Positions 60,701 to 64,000 of a DNA stretch of 64,000 nucleotides are shown here, piece after piece; the stretch's first letter is position 1; the number at the start of each line of letters is the position of its first letter. The position numbers and the translations under genes are program-made. Under the pieces are notes generated by a model, which was not told the DNA's origin, searched no databases, and worked only from the letters and a program-made list of their open reading frames with translations. Source of the DNA: Typha latifolia (lineage: Eukaryota; Streptophyta; Magnoliopsida; Poales; Typhaceae); the NCBI GenBank assembly GCA_019914945.1, contig CM034099.1, positions 15,427,923 through 15,491,922 on the forward strand. Direction: 5' to 3'.

Positions 60701-62656
60701 TTTTGTTTGTTTTTTTGCTGGAGGGTAGAAGTAGAATGTATGTTTAATGCTTAAATCACAGCGGGTTGTCTTCTTCAGTTGCACACCTCACCAACTGAAG
60801 AAATATTGATTAAAAACAATTGCTTTCCTTCTTTTTTCATCGGGCCTCCTCCTCCTCCTTTAGCAAGCTGCCATCTCCTCCAATCAGGCTTGGACTCAAG
60901 CTCGGGTAGGCTCGACTTAATTTGAGCTGAGCCGAGCCTAAACAAAAAAACTAAACTTGAAATTAATTTCGAGCCAAGCCTGAGCTAGATCAGGCTCGCT
61001 CATGCTCGGGTTGTTTACACCCCCCCTACTCTTTACTTTCAGAAAACACGCTGATATAAGATTAGATCCTTACTATAAATAATTGCTATTGCCATCTTGT
61101 ATAGTTGTATGTAGATAGAACTTTTCTAGAAGTATAAAACAAGTCTCTATATGCCAGTTGGCTACCTTCGCCTATTCGATAGGCCATGAAATAATTAAGT
61201 AATTATTTATATTCTAATAGTTTTACATGGTAAATTGCATAAGCAGCTACATGCCACCTGGGCAGTACAAGGTAGGATGACATCCCGCATGTGGAGGCTG
61301 CGTTATAGAACATGGGAGCATACCTCTGAAATTCTACGCATGTAATACTCATAATAGGACATAAATAGAAAACTATTTGCATTTAGACAAGGTTGCATTA
61401 GGATAAATATTTCACCAATCTCAAGTGCCAGGATAGAAATGATTTAAACAAGGGCAAGAACATGGGATGCCAAATTTCGAACACTCTTCTACTTGAAAAG
61501 ATTGTATATGCATCAAATCAACCTAAATGGGCCCCTTTATTTTAGGCTGATGCAATGCATAGAATTTTGGAAACTTGTTCCATATGAATTAAAGTTCAAT
61601 TAGCGGTCTGCTCAGGTATGGGCCCTGCAAGCTGTCCAACCAGGCTTTGTCAATTAGTATTGTGGTTGCTGGTTACATTGGCTTGTTCTTAGGAAAATGG
61701 GCTTAGAATTTCTCTCAGTTCCGACTTGGTTATGCTTTTGGTGTAACCCTAACTCTGAGCCCAATAACATTGCATATGTTATTGTGTACTAGGTATCTAT
61801 ATGTCTGCTACTTTTTTAATCATTTGCCATCCATCTTGATGGCAGAGATAAGTTCTCAAAACCTAAAATCTAAGAGAAGTCTCTTTAACTCTAGTTGTAG
61901 CCTCTATGTATTGGGCTCTGTAATCATGTAAGTTTTCTGTTGTCATATTAGCCATCCATTCATCTTGATGGCTGGGATATAAGTTCTCAAAACCTAAAAT
62001 CTAAGAGAAGTCTCTTTTAACACTAGTTGTAGCCTCTTCGTATCCACTTTCTTCCTCATTCTGATCAATCTCCAGCAACCAGGAGTCCAAGGAATAGTGT
62101 CTTGTGGTCAAAATTTGTATCTGTATACATTGTTACTTGTATTCATACAGAATGGGACATTCATATAACAGCCAGTCAGCCCTACATTTAAGTAGTTTCG
62201 TTGTTTGAGCCCTACATTTTCACTATTTAAAATCACACATTGCATTTTCACTATGGACAGTCTGACAATTTGTCTTGTTCCAAATGAAGTACAAGTCATT
62301 TTAGAAGAATAATACCATGAAGTGAACCAAGCCATTCTTATTACCTGAGTTGTCATATAATATAAACCCACCATAGAGAGTAGTACTACTCATTTGGAAA
62401 TATTATCTTTTAATATTCTACTCAAGCTGGACTATATATTGCATGGATTGATTATCACTACGATCTACCTATGGTTGTACAGTACTGTAATCTTGTGCAT
62501 CTCTGTACCTGCAAGATAGCTACTAGAGTTGTGCTTATGTCGTATGTGTTAACTAACTTGTACTTCTTTTGTTGCACAAATATTGTTCAGGTGGTAATTA
62601 CTAGCTTGATTTTAGAAGATGAGCTACTTCTCATTGGTAGTCATCAGAAGGTTAAG
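44737..62656 (+). CDS. PDXK: Pyridoxal kinase (SOS4/PDXK), partial at the 3' side
   Basis: Eight coding exons: 44737-44817, 46462-46555, 46715-46819, 46981-47064, 50299-50372, 52592-52656, 56934-56997, 62591-62656. All junctions keep phase and give 211 codons of a roughly 310-residue enzyme. The product phosphorylates pyridoxal, pyridoxine and pyridoxamine with ATP in the vitamin B6 salvage pathway; the Arabidopsis gene SOS4 affects salt tolerance and root hairs. Landmarks: [33 protein letters not shown] (split over 11-43), [42 protein letters not shown], and [16 protein letters not shown], all typical of the ribokinase-fold family. The ATP-binding GTGD region and the rest are missing because the gene runs past 64000; no such exon is visible in 62657-64000. 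Intron 2 (46556-46714) is GC-AG: ACAG|GCAAGC. Introns of 1.6-5.6 kb are filled with repeats. An in-frame ATG at 44566 would add 57 residues rich in Arg, Lys and Ser. Confidence 0.93.
45756..46125 (+). repeat. Dispersed direct repeat in PDXK intron 1
   Basis: About 45756-45841 and 46034-46125 share 'cctagatcac-cgctgtgccaataatag', 'taatatagggttgttggact' and 'atcaacatatagccatcatgg' with a few changes. About 280 bases apart, same orientation. Origin unknown. Confidence 0.75.
47934..48651. mobile_element. TIR-bearing non-autonomous element in PDXK intron 4
   Basis: The left end GTAAGGTTCCGAAACTCG and the right end in reverse complement GCAAGGATCCAAAAATCG match at 14 of 18 positions. The inside has purine-rich agagagagaagaag blocks (48120-48300) in a loosely repeated pattern, then gatcgatctcggctcgg words. 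No coding. Exact target duplication was not found. Confidence 0.5.
48805..49130. other. PDXK intron 4 filler
   Basis: AT-rich intron DNA, no feature recognised; the weak minus ORF is not a gene. Confidence 0.5.
49130..49335. repeat. GGGC-word dispersed repeat in PDXK intron 4
   Basis: Starts 'caactgatcattgagcc' and continues with ccgtccaggcttggcccg, ttggctcgagcctgactt, ctcgctcacggcccgatcc. Same style and the same tgatcat terminal word as the copies at 1-235 and 39-41 kb. Confidence 0.55.
49817..49871 (+). repeat. Compound (TG)n(CG)n(AG)n microsatellite
   Basis: TG run, then CGCGCGCG, then a long AG run. Able to form alternating purine-pyrimidine (Z-like) and H-type structures. It lies in PDXK intron 4. 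Confidence 0.95.
51719..51747 (+). repeat. (GA)n microsatellite
   Basis: GA dinucleotide run in PDXK intron 5. Confidence 0.95.
52657..55021. other. First half of PDXK intron 6
   Basis: AT-rich, no gene. The segment 52800-54300 has short ORFs without recognisable domains. A small palindromic segment with ggcacgtgcc lies near 53743-53752. Confidence 0.5.
55022..55680 (+). repeat. 287-bp tandem duplication containing a 61-63-bp minisatellite
   Basis: 55022-55308 is repeated at 55309-55595 with few substitutions (both start gtacatctgttgccttgac). Inside each copy, units beginning tgcagtgcatgtcc/tgcagtgcaggtc/tgcagtgaaggtcc recur at about 55147, 55208 and 55271, and further decayed units continue to about 55690. 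So there are two levels: a short minisatellite, then duplication of a block including it. Located in PDXK intron 6. Confidence 0.9.
55854..56071. repeat. 218-bp foldback (snap-back MITE or hairpin precursor)
   Basis: Arm 55854-55945 and the reverse complement of arm 55976-56071 align along their whole length with a 30-base loop. Paired landmarks are ggggttatattc/ggggtatgttactc, aaaagtaatg/aaaagtagca, ccatatcaca/ccatatcgca, and tgctcctcttgt/tgctcctcttgt, ending at ataatt. Pairing is best near the loop. It lies in PDXK intron 6, so its transcript would fold. Confidence 0.75.
57830..58620 (+). repeat. Pyrimidine-rich block in PDXK intron 7
   Basis: About 800 bases very rich in C and T on the plus strand. 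It contains decayed direct repeats: 'actattgataaactct' at about 58393 and 58481, and 'agtgcaacaaagtgtac/agcacaacaaagtgcat' at about 58504 and 58630. No gene. Confidence 0.55.
58673..58853. mobile_element. hAT-like MITE (TAGGGGTGT end)
   Basis: Begins TAGGGGTGTCAAAATAAAC and ends TTGTTTACACCCAT, i.e. inverted TAGGGGTGTAAACAA-type termini. The body is made of gagctcaa/ttgagctc words, as in the copies at 16105 and 60884. 181 bases, in PDXK intron 7. Target duplication not identified. Confidence 0.65.
58956..60234 (+). mobile_element. hAT non-autonomous element with perfect 8-bp target duplication
   Basis: 1,279 bases with ends CAAGGATGGTCGTGCCGGTC and (reverse complement) CAGTGATGGTCGTGCCAGTG. 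CTTCCAAC flanks both sides exactly (58948-58955 and 60235-60242), the 8-bp target duplication expected of hAT transposases. Subterminal DNA has many GTGCCRGT/GGCAC words, some palindromic. Inside, 59422-59718 keeps an ORF rich in Pro, Tyr and Gln ([32 protein letters not shown]). It is probably a remnant of the tail of a transposase; no catalytic or dimerisation domain is present. Inserted in PDXK intron 7. Confidence 0.85.
59422..59718 (+). pseudogene. Possible transposase tail inside the hAT element
   Basis: 98 codons, open further upstream as [18 protein letters not shown]. Low complexity, Ser, Pro, Tyr, Gln-rich. Low-complexity tails of this kind occur at the C-terminus of plant hAT transposases, so a deletion derivative that lost the catalytic part is the likely reading. 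No promoter or independent function is suggested. Confidence 0.4.
60884..61028. mobile_element. hAT-like MITE fragment
   Basis: Same gagctgagccgagcc word content as 58673-58853, with end TTGTTTACACCCCCCCTA. The opposite terminus is not clear, so it may be truncated. In PDXK intron 7. Confidence 0.5.
61826..62041 (+). repeat. Tandem-like direct repeat in PDXK intron 7
   Basis: Copies at about 61826-61911 and 61951-62041 share gccatccatcttgatggc, aagttctcaaaacctaaaat, ctaagagaagtctcttt and tagttgtagcctct. The second has a small insertion (gccatccattcatcttgatgg). High identity implies a recent duplication. Each copy also contains a short palindrome, gccatc...gatggc. Confidence 0.85.
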
Positions 62657-63699
62657 GTACAGATTCACATCTTGTTATTTATAATTTTTATGCGAGGTCG
62701 AGGTTTACATATTTATCATTTTTTGCTTACCTGGTAAATCGATTGCATGATTTCTTCTTTCTTGAAACGTAGAAATGAAATCAGCTTAGTTAATGCTACA
62801 TTGGTAGGTTACTTTGTCTATTATCTAACCTCTTAGATTACTATGTAGAAGTTCTGTATATTATCCAGCCTCTATTAAATGGCTATGTAGATGTTCTTGT
62901 CATAGTTTGACAAGAGGAGAGACTGATGAGGACATTGCACATAGAACTTGAGGAAGGTGGGTAAAAATAAAAGAATTGCCTCTTATACAATACTATGAAC
63001 ATCATTCCCTTTTACATTTAGAGGAGAATTTTCTGTTGGACTTTACAAAACCAGTGATCTTTATGGATCAAATGTTGATCAATTAGGAAATGACATGGAA
63101 AAGTAGCCGATGTGGTGAAGTTGAGATGGATGAGTGAGATTACCAAAAGATAGAGAAAGATATAAGTTTATATAATATATTAGGGGTAGGAGGTGGTTTG
63201 GACATGTTCAAAGGGATTACCTATGCACCACTACAAAGATGAGTGATTTACTGAAGAATGTGTCTTGAGAGAGAGGGAAAGACCAAAACTGATGCAGGGA
63301 TATAAAAGGACATGACGACACATAATTTAAACAAAGAACCTTGAATGGATGAAAATGATTCTCATAGCCAACTTAAATAGTCATGAATAGCCGCTTGTTT
63401 GTTGTTCTTTAACAAAATCCAACCATAAGAAGAATAAAGCAAACAAACTAAAAATGTTTGATAGTCTTCACAGTAATATAGAGTTTATGAAATAAGAAGT
63501 TAAGAACCAATTTTAAATTTATAAATTCAGTTTGCAGCAAATCCAGCAAATCGATACTTGAAAAACCCAAAAAGGAATTCTAGAGAACCAATTAGGAAAT
63601 GAAGCATTCGAACTTTGATTATTTGTTATATTGAAAAAGAATTTGAAAAGTTGCTTGCTGTTGGTGTAGTTAAAGTAGGCAACGTTCATGGCTTAGGAA
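62657..63699. other. PDXK intron 8, first part
   Basis: AT-rich intron DNA. No exon encoding the GTGD region of pyridoxal kinase was found here. Confidence 0.6.
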
Positions 63700-64000
63700 T
63701 AGTGATGGCCGTGCCATTGGCACGTGCTGGTCAACACGAGGCGTGCCGAGCGGCACGCCCCCCCCCGGTGCTAGTGGCACGTCCCCCGTGCCAGTGGCAC
63801 GTATTTATAATATTTTTAATAAATTTTTTAGAATATTTAGAGATGTTTTGGGGTCTTTAGTATGTCAATCTTTGATTTTTGGTCTAAATATATGTATTAA
63901 AATTTAAAATCTATATTACAATGTTTTATCTTTAGATTATTTTTGTAAATAACCTATTTTATTAAAGATAAAACAACAGTTGAATATAAATATTTTTTAA
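63700..64000 (-). mobile_element. Inverted relative of the 58956-60234 hAT element, cut by the window end
   Basis: Begins TAGTGATGGCCGTGCCATTG, matching the right terminus of the first element in reverse complement. 63790-64000 is the reverse complement of about 59960-60180 at high identity (landmarks: aatatttagagatgtttt, gtatgtcaatctttgatttt, aataacctattttatt). A C9 run lies near 63759-63767. It sits in PDXK intron 8. The left flank cttaggaa (63692-63699) is the candidate target duplication; the partner is outside the window. Confidence 0.85.

Noticed and set aside
1..64000. CRISPR array, bacterial operon or organellar insertion
   Set aside because: No regularly spaced short repeats of CRISPR type, no prokaryote-style gene packing, and no chloroplast or mitochondrial genes were recognised.

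Overview
This is nuclear plant DNA. Genes are split by GT-AG (and two GC-AG) introns, intergenic sequence is AT-rich, CT/GA microsatellites are frequent, and the window is full of hAT-like, LTR and LINE debris. Two short GC-rich intronless genes next to AT-rich intron-bearing genes, and very long repeat-filled introns in one gene, suggest a non-grass monocot (palm- or pineapple-like). That placement is inference only; no species-specific marker was recognised.

Six protein genes can be supported. (1) 3.8-4.6 kb, plus strand: a small poly(A)-binding-protein-interacting protein with PAM2 and CUE regions. (2) 6.9-9.6 kb, minus: a 722-residue domesticated MULE-type transposase with a SWIM zinc finger, five exons, one GC-AG intron. 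(3) 12.0-12.7 kb, minus: an intronless AP2/ERF factor with a CRF-like N-terminus. (4) 18.8-19.4 kb, minus: an intronless acidic nuclear-type plant protein of unknown function. (5) 29.9-34.2 kb, minus: a complete secreted GH31 alpha-xylosidase (XYL1 type), three exons, 925 residues. (6) from 44.7 kb to beyond the right edge, plus: pyridoxal kinase (SOS4/PDXK type); eight exons (211 codons) are present and the C-terminal part lies outside the window.

Between the genes: 0-0.8 kb dispersed repeats; 10-11.9 and 13-18.8 kb AT-rich spacer with hAT-like elements; 21.0-22.5 kb a GC-rich island with four CACGTG boxes and no recognisable gene; 25-26.4 kb LTR and LINE fragments; 35.8-37.0 kb a 5'-truncated LINE with poly(A); 38.6-41.3 kb a nest of MITE, GGGC-rich repeats and a solo-LTR-like block holding a 54-bp minisatellite. 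The pyridoxal kinase introns hold a second nest: a TIR element, a GGGC-rich repeat, a 287-bp tandem duplication, a 218-bp foldback, a 1,279-bp hAT element with perfect 8-bp target duplications, and an inverted relative of that element cut by the window end.

The six genes are functionally unrelated (mRNA/translation, chromatin or transcription, cell-wall xyloglucan, vitamin B6), as expected for a plant chromosome; there is no operon-like logic. Exon coordinates were derived by hand from splice consensus plus reading phase; every coding junction given keeps the frame. No tRNA, rRNA or CRISPR array was seen, and no convincingly new biological system was found. The most unusual signals are the retained acidic residues in the domesticated transposase, the two GC-AG introns, the possible organelle-targeting extension of pyridoxal kinase and the G-box island.
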